Positions 37,586 through 46,346 are shown, numbered from the stretch's first letter. The stretch: DNA of 64,000 nucleotides from Glycomyces albidus (GCF_009451885.1 NZ_WIAO01000003.1:62001-126000), one strand, 5' to 3'. Notes: generated from the sequence alone by a model not told the origin. Translations and numbers: made by a program.

Positions 37586-37936
37586 CATCACGACCACCCG
37601 CCCGATGACGGCGGCGCGCGCACGGCTCCGGCTCCCAACCGGACCCGACCGCGCCGCCGCACCAGGCGAAGCAACCGGACATACCCATCCACCAAGCGAC
37701 ATCGAGCTGATAAACTTATGTATTGACCTGCTTATCTTGCGCTGCGTCCCGCCAGTGTCGTGAAACCCGCCCGGCCCGGCCCCGGCCGGCCCAAGGACAC
37801 CCAGAACCGTCGCCGAGCCGCCCGTCATGACCCGGGCAAGCAGACGAAACGCCCCGGAACCAATGGGCTGGGCCGCGGCAACCGCGCGTGGTCGAAACAG
37901 TCGCCAAAGGCCAATGCCCCAAGCTGACCTGTTGAG
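37586..37936. other. Intergenic stretch with falling GC content
   Basis: 351 bases without a convincing gene. The left part carries the terminator hairpin at 37609-37659; the rest is visibly more AT-rich than most of the window. A minus-strand frame of 128 codons from 38102 is Ser/Arg-rich and overlaps the gene at 37937, so it is not called. Confidence 0.5.
37609..37659 (+). terminator. Terminator hairpin after the GH43 gene
   Basis: A perfect 10-base stem, CGGCGGCGCG with CGCGCCGCCG, and a 31-base loop that can form an inner hairpin, 24 bases after the stop. Confidence 0.55.
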
Positions 37937-38341
37937 CTAACCGGTGGTAGAAAGAGGGTGCCAGGCGATCAGGAGTCTCAAAGCGGCGGAGGCCTTGTCC
38001 TGGGGAACTTCGCGAAGTCCTCGAAAGCGAGTGAGCTCGATATCGAAGGTCGTTGCGCGACCGAGCTTTGGCCCCTGACGAGGAAGAAACCAGAGATGGC
38101 AACGCAAGGACTCGACCTCCATGTCACCAGCCGCATTTCTCATGGCAGGGAGCAGAAACGTCGGGGAGGACGGATCCACCTCCGCTCTCAGAGCATCAGT
38201 TGAACTCCAAGCGGCTCCCCAACGCCGCTCCTTCGAAAGCTCGTGAGCCGCAACAAGTTCATCCATCGACAACATCTTGACCGCATAGTCGACGTCGTCT
38301 ATATCGATTTCAGAGAATCGTATGAGCTCTTCGTCCTCCAC
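37937..38341 (-). CDS. Protein of unknown function in a lower-GC patch
   Basis: A 134-residue soluble product with balanced composition (MEDEELIRFSEIDIDDVDYAVKML at the start, later LRCHLWFLPRQGP). No family recognised; its size and mixed polar character recall small immunity-type proteins, but there is no toxin gene beside it. The GTG start at 38341 has AGGAGG about 6 bases upstream. GC content and codon use are lower than in neighbouring genes, suggesting a different origin. Confidence 0.65.
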   Translation of the reverse strand: MEDEELIRFSEIDIDDVDYAVKMLSMDELVAAHELSKERRWGAAWSSTDALRAEVDPSSPTFLLPAMRNAAGDMEVESLRCHLWFLPRQGPKLGRATTFDIELTRFRGLREVPQDKASAALRLLIAWHPLSTTG

Positions 38342-38649
38342 ATGACCCTCCTGAATCGGTCCTCGATCTCGTCAGCTCGCGATGGTCGCTCCACCGGGCG
38401 GAAGACTACAACTCGGAGCCAGGCGTCATGAGCTCCAGGCCGATCGCGGGGCCTCCTGGCTCGTCGCCACCGTGGTCATCTCACACCGGTACGGCCCAGA
38501 GGTACCTGCAAGTCGTCACCAGCAGATGAGAACAGCGGCGAACTTGGTGAAGCCCTGATGCATGACCGGGTATCGGCGCGTTTTCTGGAGAGGATCGCCT
38601 CCGTGCGTGGCACCGGGAGCATTCTGCCGGCCTCCGAGCTTCGTGCCGG
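38342..38649. other. Non-coding spacer of 308 bases
   Basis: I see no supported gene, RNA or clear dyad here. GC content is lower than the average of the window. Confidence 0.5.
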
Positions 38650-39147
38650 CTATGTCGCCTTCAGCCATTTCTCGATGGTCTTCAGATCGGCATCGATGAT
38701 TCCTTGAGCGGCTTCGACGCGGTGGAGGAGGGCGCCTCCGGGGTGGTGTGCGGCGACCCAGGTCTCGTCGGCTTCGTTGATCTCATCGTCGACCCAGACG
38801 AACGGGCGCCCGGCCGCCCAGGTGACCAAGGGCCGGGTCTTCCAATGCAGGTTGAACCACTGGTCTTCGAGTTCACCTGCCGATGTGGGCTGCGGCCAGT
38901 GCACCACCGGCAGCGGCGGTAGCCCGATCCGAGGTGCGACCTCTGTATTCGCTTCGTTCTCCCAGGTGGTAGCCCAGACCAGTTGGCAGGGCAGTGCCGC
39001 GAGTCGAGTCCCGGTCTGTGGATCGAGCCTCGAAAGATAGGAGTCTGACGTGGTGTCGAGGGGTGCATGCCGTTGGTGCCGTCCGAACGGGATCAGGGTC
39101 CCGTCCACATCGAGGAACAGCAGCGGTTTCTTGTCGTGATCGGTCAT
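38650..39147 (-). CDS. HAD-superfamily phosphatase-like protein
   Basis: A 165-residue HAD-like hydrolase: LLFLDVDGTL holds the nucleophile Asp13 and acid Asp15, LVWATTWENEAN is motif II, and FVWVDDEINEAD supplies the motif III/IV acids. It matches the short cap-less HAD group sometimes fused to RNA-repair proteins. A substrate cannot be named. The start has GAGCGGG ahead and a CATAAT element near 39156. It lies alone in a lower-GC region. Confidence 0.85.
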   Translation of the reverse strand: MTDHDKKPLLFLDVDGTLIPFGRHQRHAPLDTTSDSYLSRLDPQTGTRLAALPCQLVWATTWENEANTEVAPRIGLPPLPVVHWPQPTSAGELEDQWFNLHWKTRPLVTWAAGRPFVWVDDEINEADETWVAAHHPGGALLHRVEAAQGIIDADLKTIEKWLKAT

Positions 39148-39251
39148 GTCCCGCTCATTATGAGGCAGTCCGTGAACCAGAGTCGCACGCCCTGATGTCG
39201 TGACTCCGGGCTGTCGGCGGTGGTGGTGTCTGGTTCGGATCGGACGTAGTC

Positions 39252-39277
39252 GGGGCGGGGCCGCACGGCCCCGCCCC
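39252..39277 (-). terminator. Terminator of the ABC exporter operon
   Basis: A perfect 11-base stem GGGGCGGGGCC/GGCCCCGCCCC with loop GCAC, 42 bases past the ATPase stop on the minus strand. Confidence 0.75.
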
Positions 39278-39318
39278 TCTTAATCGGTCGTTTCGGTGCT
39301 CGACGCCTCCGAGCCGGG

Positions 39319-40089
39319 TCAGAAGCCGTTGGAGCTCAGCCACGAGAAGAGGTCGTCCTCGCGCTGCTTCGCGGTCTCCGCGGTCCACGCGCCTTGTTCG
39401 CGGGTGTCGACGAGGAGGCCGTCGCGGAGGAAGACGACGCGTTCGGCCCTTGCGGCGCAGGCGGGGTCGTGGGTGACCATGACGATGGTGGCGCCGTCGC
39501 CGTGGACGTCGGTGAGGGCGTTCATGACCTCGGCGGACATGCTGCTGTTGAGCGCGCCGGTGGGCTCGTCGGCGAACAGCACCGCCGGCCGGCCGGCGAG
39601 GGCGCGGCAGATCGAGGCCCGCTGGAGCTGCCCTCCGGAGACCTGGGTGACGCCGTGGCGCTTCACGTGGCCGATGCCGAACCGCTCCATGAGGGCGTCG
39701 ACGCGCTCGACCACTGCGTCCCTGTCCCCGGGCGCGGCCTTGAGCGCCGGCAGCAGGATGTTGTCCTGGATGTTCAGGTTGCTCAAGAAGTACGCCTGCT
39801 GGAATATGAAGCCCATGCGGGTGAGCCGGACCCGGCTCATCTCGGCGTCGTCGAGGGAGGTGAGCTCCCTGCCTTCCAACAGGACGCTTCCGGTCGTGGG
39901 CCGGTCCATGCCGCTGATGCTGTACAGCAGCGTGGACTTGCCCGATCCGGAGGCGCCCATCACGACGAGGAACTCGCCGGTCCGCACGGCGAGGTCGATC
40001 CCGTGGAGGACCTTCGCCGGCGGTTCGGTCGAGAAGTACGTCTTGGTGAGTTCCTTGCACTCCAAGGTGATGCGGTCATCGTTCGACAT
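39319..40089 (-). CDS. ABC transporter ATP-binding protein (MacB/LolD type)
   Basis: A 256-residue ATPase: Walker A GASGSGKST near residue 42, Q-loop FIFQQAYFLSN, signature VSGGQLQR (Leu replaced by Val), Walker B AVLFADEPTGAL and switch His in VTHDP. The group powers FtsX-like permeases that act as mechanotransducers or export peptides, lipids or drugs. The start at 40089 has AAGGA ahead; the gene follows the permease with about 14 bases between them, so they form one operon. Confidence 0.92.
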   Translation of the reverse strand: MSNDDRITLECKELTKTYFSTEPPAKVLHGIDLAVRTGEFLVVMGASGSGKSTLLYSISGMDRPTTGSVLLEGRELTSLDDAEMSRVRLTRMGFIFQQAYFLSNLNIQDNILLPALKAAPGDRDAVVERVDALMERFGIGHVKRHGVTQVSGGQLQRASICRALAGRPAVLFADEPTGALNSSMSAEVMNALTDVHGDGATIVMVTHDPACAARAERVVFLRDGLLVDTREQGAWTAETAKQREDDLFSWLSSNGF

Positions 40090-40103
40090 GAGTGGTCCTT
40101 CTT

Positions 40104-42506
40104 TCATCCTCTGAGCCATGAGCTCTTGTCGGCGCCGCGGAGGCGGGAGGTCAGGAATACGGCGCCCAAGTAGCCGGCGCTGATGAGCAGGAGCGGGTAG
40201 GCGAGGTAGACGAGCCACGGGTTCGGGAGGAACTCGAGGTCGACGATGCCGAGCCCCGCCAGGGCGAGGAGGGAGCCGGCCACGCTCTCGCCGCCGGTGG
40301 CCGCGAACACCGATCCGAGGACGGTGCCGACGACGACGGCCGCGAGCGTCTTGCCCCGCACCTGCGCGATGAGCTCGTTCGTGGAGAAGCCGACGGCCGA
40401 GAGCATGCCCATCTTCTGCCGGTCCCTCGTGAGCCGCAGCTTCAAGAACAGGCTCGTGATGACCAGTGCCACGCCGAGCCCGAATGCGAACGTCAGCAAC
40501 GCGGCGTTGCGGACGGCGTCGGTGACGTACGAGAGCGTCTGCTCCATGAACTCGCGCATCGGGGTCACCTTGGCCGAGGGGAACGCGTCGGCGTACTCGG
40601 CGACGAGTTCGGCGGTGTCGGCGCCCGCTGCGGTGTCGGCGAAGACCGTGTAGCTCGCCGCGCCGGCGTCGACCTCGCCCTGCATCTTGGCGGAGAGACC
40701 GCCGCCGGTGATGTCCTGGTAGACGCCGCTGACGGTGAGATTCGACGGCTCGCCGTCGAGGCGCACGAGGATCTCGTCCCCGGTCGCCAGGCCGTACTTC
40801 TCGGCGTTCATCACCGAGAGGGCGATCTCGCCGGTCCCGGGCGGGCCCCCTTCGATGAAGGGCATTGCGGCGCTGGAGAAGTCGCCCACGTCGACGCGCA
40901 GGACCTCCCAGCCTTCCTCTCCCTCGGTCTCGTACAGGACGTTGGCGAAGGCCCGGACGTTCTCCAGCCCTTCGTCGGCCGACATCGCGGCGAGAAGGTC
41001 CCCGTGGACGGCGTCGACGTCCTCGGAGAACTCGAGGTCGGCGCGCAGGTCGCTCTCCGGTGAGCCCATGAAGGTGACGAACGCGGGGTCGGAGAGGGTG
41101 CTGAGGAGATTCATCGGGAGCGTCATGAGCACTGCGGCGAGGAACATGACGATCGGGATGAGCACCCACTGGCGCGCCTCGGCCCGCAGGTCGAGCAGGG
41201 CCAGGCGCCGGTTGAGGTTCCCGCCGCCGAACGCGGCGAGGCTGGTGCGCCGCACCCGTTTCACTTCGCGCGCGGCGCGGCGCGCGGTCTGCCGGTCGTC
41301 CAGCGTGCTGCCGTGGACGAGGGCGTTGACGACCTCGATCCTGCGGATCTTCCCGAAGACCCTGCGGCAGATGGCGATGACGAACACGTACACGAACGCC
41401 AGCGCGAGGACCGGGACGAGCACGCTGACCAGGTCGACCTCGGCTGCGCCGTAATCGACCTGGACGGTGCGGGTGAGCATCTGCGCCGCCGCGATCGCCA
41501 AGAGCCCGCCGACGACGCACGCGAGGAACGTCATCGCCCGGTACTTCGCCAGGTACAGTCCGCTGATCGTGCGGTTCGGCAGGCCGATGGCCTTCATCGC
41601 GCCGATCTGTCGGACCTCGTCTTCGAGGGTCCCGCGGATGACGAAGCGGGCGTTGAGGAGCGCGATGGCGACGAGCAGGAGGCTCGCGAACATGAGCGCC
41701 GCGGCGACGAGTCCGTCGCTGAGGGCGTTGACGATGCGGAGCAACTGGTAAGGGACGGATTCTCCGTTCTTGGGCAGGGCGTCGTCGGATTCGTACGCGG
41801 TCTGGAAGTCCTGCACCAGAGAGGTGTCGGTCAGCCGGTACTCGACGATGATCTCGGGGATGGCGCCTCCGGCGGCGGACATGGCGGCGAAGTCGTCCTC
41901 CGAGATGAGGAAGCGGGTCGACTGCGACAGCGAGGAGGCCATCTGCGAGTCGCGGACGAAGCCCTCGACGCGCAGCTCCTGGACGCCTTCGGCGGTCTGC
42001 ACGCGCAGCAGGTCGCCGACCTCGATCCCGAACTGCTCCCGGTAGGCCACCGGCACGTAGACCTCGCCGGCGTCGGGCCGGGGGATCGAGCCGTTCTCGT
42101 CCAGGAGGAAGTCGAATTCCGCGTTCTGCGTGACGAACAGGTTGTCGATGAGGCTGTCGGCGAGGTCGCCGCCTTCACCCGTGGAGGAGCGCTCCCAGGC
42201 GATCGCGGCGCTGTCGTAGCCGAGCATCTCCTCGATCAGCCACGCGTCGATCTCGGGGTGCTCGGACGCGAAGCGTTCGAGCTCGGCGCGGTCGTACGCG
42301 CCTTTGTGCATCTGGAGGAAGTGCGGGGGCCGGGCCTCGTCGAAGAACTGGTCCATCGAGCTGAGGACGCGTTCGATGACCATGGACCCGGTGGCCATCA
42401 GGAAGGCGCTGAACACCAGGATCACGATCAGCGCCAGGTTGACGCCTTTGTTCCGGGTGAGGTCGTTGTAGGAGTATCGGAGAGCTATGGAGTCCCTTAT
42501 GGTCAC
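40104..42506 (-). CDS. ABC transporter FtsX-like permease
   Basis: An approximately 800-residue permease with two FtsX-type units. An N-terminal helix (VNLALIVILVFSAFLMA), a large outside domain (about residues 50-240), three membrane segments (250-400), a cytoplasmic linker, another helix at about 460, a second outside domain and three final segments. With the adjacent ATPase it makes a MacB/antimicrobial-peptide-type exporter. The GTG at 42506 has GGAG about 7 bases upstream and opens with TIRDSIALRYSYNDL; a start at 42602 is less likely. Confidence 0.88.
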   Translation of the reverse strand: MTIRDSIALRYSYNDLTRNKGVNLALIVILVFSAFLMATGSMVIERVLSSMDQFFDEARPPHFLQMHKGAYDRAELERFASEHPEIDAWLIEEMLGYDSAAIAWERSSTGEGGDLADSLIDNLFVTQNAEFDFLLDENGSIPRPDAGEVYVPVAYREQFGIEVGDLLRVQTAEGVQELRVEGFVRDSQMASSLSQSTRFLISEDDFAAMSAAGGAIPEIIVEYRLTDTSLVQDFQTAYESDDALPKNGESVPYQLLRIVNALSDGLVAAALMFASLLLVAIALLNARFVIRGTLEDEVRQIGAMKAIGLPNRTISGLYLAKYRAMTFLACVVGGLLAIAAAQMLTRTVQVDYGAAEVDLVSVLVPVLALAFVYVFVIAICRRVFGKIRRIEVVNALVHGSTLDDRQTARRAAREVKRVRRTSLAAFGGGNLNRRLALLDLRAEARQWVLIPIVMFLAAVLMTLPMNLLSTLSDPAFVTFMGSPESDLRADLEFSEDVDAVHGDLLAAMSADEGLENVRAFANVLYETEGEEGWEVLRVDVGDFSSAAMPFIEGGPPGTGEIALSVMNAEKYGLATGDEILVRLDGEPSNLTVSGVYQDITGGGLSAKMQGEVDAGAASYTVFADTAAGADTAELVAEYADAFPSAKVTPMREFMEQTLSYVTDAVRNAALLTFAFGLGVALVITSLFLKLRLTRDRQKMGMLSAVGFSTNELIAQVRGKTLAAVVVGTVLGSVFAATGGESVAGSLLALAGLGIVDLEFLPNPWLVYLAYPLLLISAGYLGAVFLTSRLRGADKSSWLRG

Positions 42507-42809
42507 TGTGAAGCTCCAGGATTCGGGGGCGTGCAAGGACATCCACGTTGAGGGCCAAGGGGTGGATGATGCCGCCGACGCTACGGCTCCCCGACCTCGC
42601 ATCCATCGGCTCGCGGAGTGAATCCGGAGGCGTCGAGGGGTACCGGGGTACTACTACCGGGGCCCGCACGCGAACGAGGGCCGTACTGCGCGGCGGCGGT
42701 TCACGCTGCTTCGCGCCCAGTTCGGACCGGTCGCCCGCGCTGCCTGACTCCTGCCTTCTCTGGGTTCCCCGCCCCTCGCCGTCCGCACGGCACCGGGGGA
42801 CGGAACGAT

Positions 42810-42840
42810 GTCAGCGGCCATCGGATCGATGGCCGCTGAC
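42810..42840 (-). terminator. Second hairpin of a tandem terminator after the SDR operon
   Basis: A perfect 12-base stem (GTCAGCGGCCAT and its complement) with a 7-base loop, on the minus-strand transcript about 70 bases past the SDR stop. Confidence 0.75.
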
Positions 42841-42865
42841 GGGTGCGAAGTTTTGACATCGTCTG

Positions 42866-42896
42866 GACGCCTTCGGTGTTCGCACCCGAAGGCGTC
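42866..42896 (-). terminator. First hairpin of a tandem terminator after the SDR operon
   Basis: GACGCCTTCGG pairs with CCGAAGGCGTC, with a further GGTG/CACC closing a TTCG tetraloop after a single-base bulge. It begins 11 bases after the SDR stop. Confidence 0.8.
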
Positions 42897-42906
42897 GCAG
42901 GGCGGG

Positions 42907-43569
42907 TTACCGGTCCAGTGCGATGTGATGGTGCTCGGGTTCGGTGCGGGTCCGGTAGAGCTCGACGTACTTGCGGGCGATGACGTCGGGTTCGGCGTCG
43001 GGGTGTCCGGCGCCGATCCAGGCGCTGATCGCGACGTGGGCGACGTAGACCCCGTGCTCCTTGAGTTCGTTGTGCAGGTTCAGGGTCCAGTTGCGGAGCC
43101 CGGCGGCGGCGAAGTTGATGTTCGCGAAGAACGGGACCGGGTTGATCGAGCCGCCACCGGTGGTGACGAGGATCGTGCCCTCGCCCGCGGCGATCATGTC
43201 CGGGGCGACCTGCTTGACCGCTGTGACCGCACCGACGTGGAAGTCGAACATCGGCTGCAGGTTCTCCGGGGCCACGTCCAGGACGCCGGCGGCGTCGAGG
43301 GCCCGGTCGGCGGGGGAGAACTCCAGGACGTCGATGCGCCCGAAGCGTTCCTTGATCCGGGTGAACGCGGCGGCGACGGTGTCGGGCCGGGTGACGTCGG
43401 CGGTGAATCCGGCGGCCGCGATCCCCTCGCCTCCGAGTTCGGCGGCGAGGGCGTCGAGTTTCTCGGCGTTGCGTGCGACGAGGGCGACGGTGAAGCCCTC
43501 GCCGCCGAAGGCGCGGGCGATCTCGTATCCGAGGCCGGGGCCGGCCCCGACGATGGCGATGACGGGCAT
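42907..43569 (-). CDS. SDR-fold protein lacking the catalytic Tyr and Lys
   Basis: A 220-residue Rossmann protein with an intact cofactor loop GAGPGLGYEI (residues 7-16) and Ser-bearing TTGGGS strand. Where active SDRs have YxxxK, this one reads FFANINFAAAGLRNW, so neither catalytic residue is present. It may bind NAD(P) as a sensor or use a different mechanism. It is the last gene of the DsbA, Cys-pair protein, SDR operon, 23 bases after the small gene, and is followed by two terminators. Confidence 0.85.
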   Translation of the reverse strand: MPVIAIVGAGPGLGYEIARAFGGEGFTVALVARNAEKLDALAAELGGEGIAAAGFTADVTRPDTVAAAFTRIKERFGRIDVLEFSPADRALDAAGVLDVAPENLQPMFDFHVGAVTAVKQVAPDMIAAGEGTILVTTGGGSINPVPFFANINFAAAGLRNWTLNLHNELKEHGVYVAHVAISAWIGAGHPDAEPDVIARKYVELYRTRTEPEHHHIALDR

Positions 43570-43592
43570 GATGTGCTCCTTCGGTTCGGTGG

Positions 43593-43757
43593 TCAGCGTT
43601 CGGTGGTGGCGGGGGCCGCCTGCGCGTCCGGATCGGTCTCGTCGGCGCCGGTGCTCGCGGGGAGGACGCAGATGCCGGTGTCGGGGTCGCAGTAGCCCTC
43701 GGCTTCGGCTGCGATGAGGTGCGGCGGCGGGTCGGTCGCGGCCGTGCGGTCAGCCAT
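43593..43757 (-). CDS. 54-residue protein with a cysteine pair
   Basis: A tiny soluble protein with no signal peptide. The centre reads GYCDPDTGICVLP with Cys23 and Cys30 (C-x6-C), flanked by acidic, Ala/Pro/Thr-rich ends. The start overlaps the end of the DsbA-like gene by 8 bases, so translation is coupled. I do not recognise a family. Its position suggests it is a substrate or redox partner of the DsbA-like protein, or a metal-binding peptide. Confidence 0.7.
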   Translation of the reverse strand: MADRTAATDPPPHLIAAEAEGYCDPDTGICVLPASTGADETDPDAQAAPATTER

Positions 43758-44421
43758 TGACCTGCTCCCATGCCTGCTCGATCGCGGCGGCGTACTCGGC
43801 GGTGCCGACGGCGCCGGGAATCCCGAGGCGCCCGCCCAGGACGGTGAAGGGGACACCGCGCGCGCCGAGTTCGAGTGCGCGGGCGCGGTCGGCTCGGACG
43901 GCCGCGGCGTACCGGTCGCTTTCGAGGACGTCGCGGATCCGGTCGGCGGGGATGCCGAGCTCTCCGCCGAGGCGGATGAGCGTGGCGGGCTCGAAGGACC
44001 GGTGGTCGCCGCTGAAGACCGCGGCCTGCATCGCGCGCAGGTAGGCCCAGCCGCGGCCGTGCTCGGCGCCGAGGTGGACCAGGCGCAGCATGTCGTTCGA
44101 GTTGGCGACCGGGCGGTCGATCGCGTAGGGCAGGCCCTCGGCCGCGGCCAGATCGGCCATGTGCCGCTCCATCGCACGCGCCCGCCCGGCCGAGACGCCC
44201 TTCTCGGCCGCCAGGTACTCCAGGGCGGGGACCACCTCGGCACCCGCGTGCGGGGCGAGTTCGAAGGTGTGGACGCTCACGTCGATGCGGTCGGCGAGGC
44301 CCGACCGCTCGATCGCGGCTTGCAGGCGGTGCTCGCCCAGGTAGCACCAGGGGCAGAGCACGTCTGCCCAGACGTCGACGGTCAGCCGGGTCGAGGATTC
44401 GGTCGCGGTTCGCGCTGTCAT
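43750..44421 (-). CDS. DsbA family (FrnE-like) thiol oxidoreductase
   Basis: A 223-residue cytosolic protein with the thioredoxin-like DsbA fold and helical insertion. The active site is DVLCPWCYLGE, Cys23 and Cys26, with cis-Pro in GARGVPFTVLGG near residue 185. FrnE-type proteins act in disulfide exchange or isomerisation, some linked to natural-product tailoring. It is the first gene of a three-gene operon controlled by the divergent TetR gene. Confidence 0.9.
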   Translation of the reverse strand: MTARTATESSTRLTVDVWADVLCPWCYLGEHRLQAAIERSGLADRIDVSVHTFELAPHAGAEVVPALEYLAAEKGVSAGRARAMERHMADLAAAEGLPYAIDRPVANSNDMLRLVHLGAEHGRGWAYLRAMQAAVFSGDHRSFEPATLIRLGGELGIPADRIRDVLESDRYAAAVRADRARALELGARGVPFTVLGGRLGIPGAVGTAEYAAAIEQAWEQVNG

Positions 44422-44440
44422 GGGAGGACCGCCTTCCTGT

Positions 44441-44462
44441 ATCTTGAGTGGTGCCTCAAGAT
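44441..44462. promoter_or_regulatory. TetR operator copy 1
   Basis: A perfect dyad with 8-base arms ATCTTGAG and CTCAAGAT and a 6-base centre. Its core TTGAG-N6-CTCAA recurs at 44479-44496. Confidence 0.75.
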
Positions 44463-44478
44463 CGACGGTACCACTTAA

Positions 44479-44496
44479 GTTGAGGGTGTCCTCAAC
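44479..44496. promoter_or_regulatory. TetR operator copy 2
   Basis: A perfect dyad GTTGAGG and CCTCAAC with a 4-base centre, the same TTGAG-N6-CTCAA core as copy 1; the centres are 36 bases apart. It lies 16 bases before the TetR ATG. Confidence 0.75.
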
Positions 44497-44512
44497 ATGT
44501 GAGGGGAGCGAT

Positions 44513-45073
44513 ATGCCCGACACGAAACCGCTGCGCCGCGACGCGCGCGACAACGCGGCCCGGCTCCGCGCCGCCGCGCTGGAGATCTTCCTGGCCAAAG
44601 GGCTCGGGGCGCCGCTGGAGGAAGTCGCGCGGGCCGCCGGGGTGAGCATCGGGACGCTCTACAACCGCTTCGGCACCAGGGAGGCGCTGATCGACGCGGT
44701 CATCCCCGACGTGGCCGGCGCACGGCTCAAGGCCCTCGGGGCCGACGTGCTCGCCAGGCCGACCGTGCGGGAGCGGCTCGAAGCCTTCGTCCACGGCATG
44801 ATCGAGCTCCAGAGCCGAGATCCGGCCCTGAACGACGCCATCCTGCGCCGCTACCCGGACGCCGTCGCCCTCCTGGGCATCTGCGAGCACTCGACCGCCC
44901 TGGGCAACGACCTGGTCCGCGAAGCCCACCGCGAAGGCGTCCTCTCGCCCGATTTCACCGAGGACGACCTCCAGGCCCTGGTCTGGCTCGCCGGCATCGC
45001 CAGCCGTGAACCCCACGCCCCCAAGGGGTGGCAGCAGACCATTGAGCGGGCGCTCGCCGCAGCCTGGACCTGA
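44513..45073 (+). CDS. TetR family regulator of the DsbA operon
   Basis: A 186-residue TetR-type repressor; helix-turn-helix in residues 10-55 (RLRAAALEIFLAKGLGAPLEEVARAAGVSIGTLYNRF), C-terminal ligand domain with a conserved PHAPKGWQQTI end. GAGGGGAG precedes the ATG. Two identical-core dyads in the 91-base divergent spacer are its probable binding sites, controlling both itself and the DsbA-like operon. Confidence 0.9.
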   Translation: MPDTKPLRRDARDNAARLRAAALEIFLAKGLGAPLEEVARAAGVSIGTLYNRFGTREALIDAVIPDVAGARLKALGADVLARPTVRERLEAFVHGMIELQSRDPALNDAILRRYPDAVALLGICEHSTALGNDLVREAHREGVLSPDFTEDDLQALVWLAGIASREPHAPKGWQQTIERALAAAWT

Positions 45074-45083
45074 TTCGGAGGGG

Positions 45084-45101
45084 CCCGGGCGATTGCCCGG
45101 G
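45084..45101. terminator. Short terminator hairpin between convergent genes
   Basis: A 7-base stem CCCGGGC/GCCCGGG with a GATT loop, directly after the TetR stop. Confidence 0.5.
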
Positions 45102-45213
45102 ACAGGGGTCATCGGCCCTATTGCCCGAGTACTGCCGGCGTCCCGGGGAGCGAGTGCGCTGCTTTCGGGGCGCTTTCAAGCCCTTGCGGCGCAGCACGAG
45201 TGAAAGCGCAGGT

Positions 45214-46176
45214 TCAGATCGGCGCCGGATCGGCGCCGGCGAGCGCGCGCCGTTCGACGATCCTGAGCACGCCCGCCAAGGCGAGCGCGAACCCGGTGAG
45301 CACCGAGGCGAGCTGCATCAGATTCGCGGCCGGCGACACGTCCTGGGCCAGCGACGCTCCGGAGAGGACGACCACTACTTCATAGAGCCCCCAGCCGCAC
45401 AGGCTGCCCGAGCCGACCCACGCGAACACCGCGGCGCGCCCGAACGGCACCCGCGCCGTGGGTCTGAGCATCCGGACGGCGCCGATCGCGGCGAGGAGGG
45501 CCGTCGCGGCCGCGATCACCGAATGCATCCGCTGCGACACCTCCCACCCCGGCTCGTACTCGCCGAACGGGCCCGCGTTCCCGAACACCCAGAGCGCGTA
45601 CCCGATCGCGATGACCACCGCGGCCCCGGCGCCCCCGCGCACGAGCACCGCCTGCACCGCGTACGTGGCGCCCTGAGCCGGTCCGGCCGGCTGGAACACG
45701 TCGCTCCAGCGCGCTTTCGCGTACCACCGGAACGCGGCCGCGAGGAAGACCCCCTGCAGCGCGAACGACGCCCCGACGACCGCGTACACCCACGGCTCGA
45801 CCAGTCCGCCCTCCAACCGCATCGCCCGCCCGCCGGTGACCGTCCAGGCGAGCCCGCCCGCGAGGGCTTGGAGCGCGGCGGGCACGAGCAGGCCGGTCCC
45901 GATCCACAAGGGCGCCAAGAGCAGCCAGGCCGGCACCCGCATCCCCCAGCGCTGTGTGAGCGCCAACGCGAGCACCACCACGAACGCGTCCATGCCGAGC
46001 GTGATCGCATTCGCGTACACGAACTCCCGTCCGGCGGCGGGGGAATCGGCCGGGACCCCGACCAGGTTTCCCGAGAGCCAGAGCACCTTGAGCACCACAT
46101 AGGGCACAGTAGCGGCGATGGCCCCGACCCCGGCGACGCTGCGTCGAGTCGGTTGCGGGTCAGGCGAATCGAGCAT
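45214..46176 (-). CDS. Polytopic membrane protein of unknown function
   Basis: A 320-residue protein with eight or so hydrophobic segments separated by short loops (first segment VAGVGAIAATVPYVVLKVLWL). No family recognised. The second of two adjacent ATGs (46176) has GAGG at the better distance. It stands between the TetR gene and the ATP-grasp gene, same strand as the latter with a 170-base gap, so a shared transcript is possible but weakly supported. Confidence 0.75.
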   Translation of the reverse strand: MLDSPDPQPTRRSVAGVGAIAATVPYVVLKVLWLSGNLVGVPADSPAAGREFVYANAITLGMDAFVVVLALALTQRWGMRVPAWLLLAPLWIGTGLLVPAALQALAGGLAWTVTGGRAMRLEGGLVEPWVYAVVGASFALQGVFLAAAFRWYAKARWSDVFQPAGPAQGATYAVQAVLVRGGAGAAVVIAIGYALWVFGNAGPFGEYEPGWEVSQRMHSVIAAATALLAAIGAVRMLRPTARVPFGRAAVFAWVGSGSLCGWGLYEVVVVLSGASLAQDVSPAANLMQLASVLTGFALALAGVLRIVERRALAGADPAPI

Positions 46177-46346
46177 CATGTCCTCATCGTGCCGCCGTCG
46201 GGCCCGCCGCTGCCTCCCCCTGCCGGGGGGCCGCGTTCCCCCGCCGGAGGGGCGGGGCGGTGCGGGGGAGCGGCGGGGTGGTCGCGAAGACCGGGAGTCG
46301 GGTGGCGCGCAGGGGTCGTCCTCGGACCGGCGCTCGTGTTCGCTCG

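Noticed and set aside
37716..38102. A 128-codon minus-strand frame
   Set aside because: Ser/Arg-rich, no ribosome site seen, and overlaps the better-supported gene at 37937-38341.
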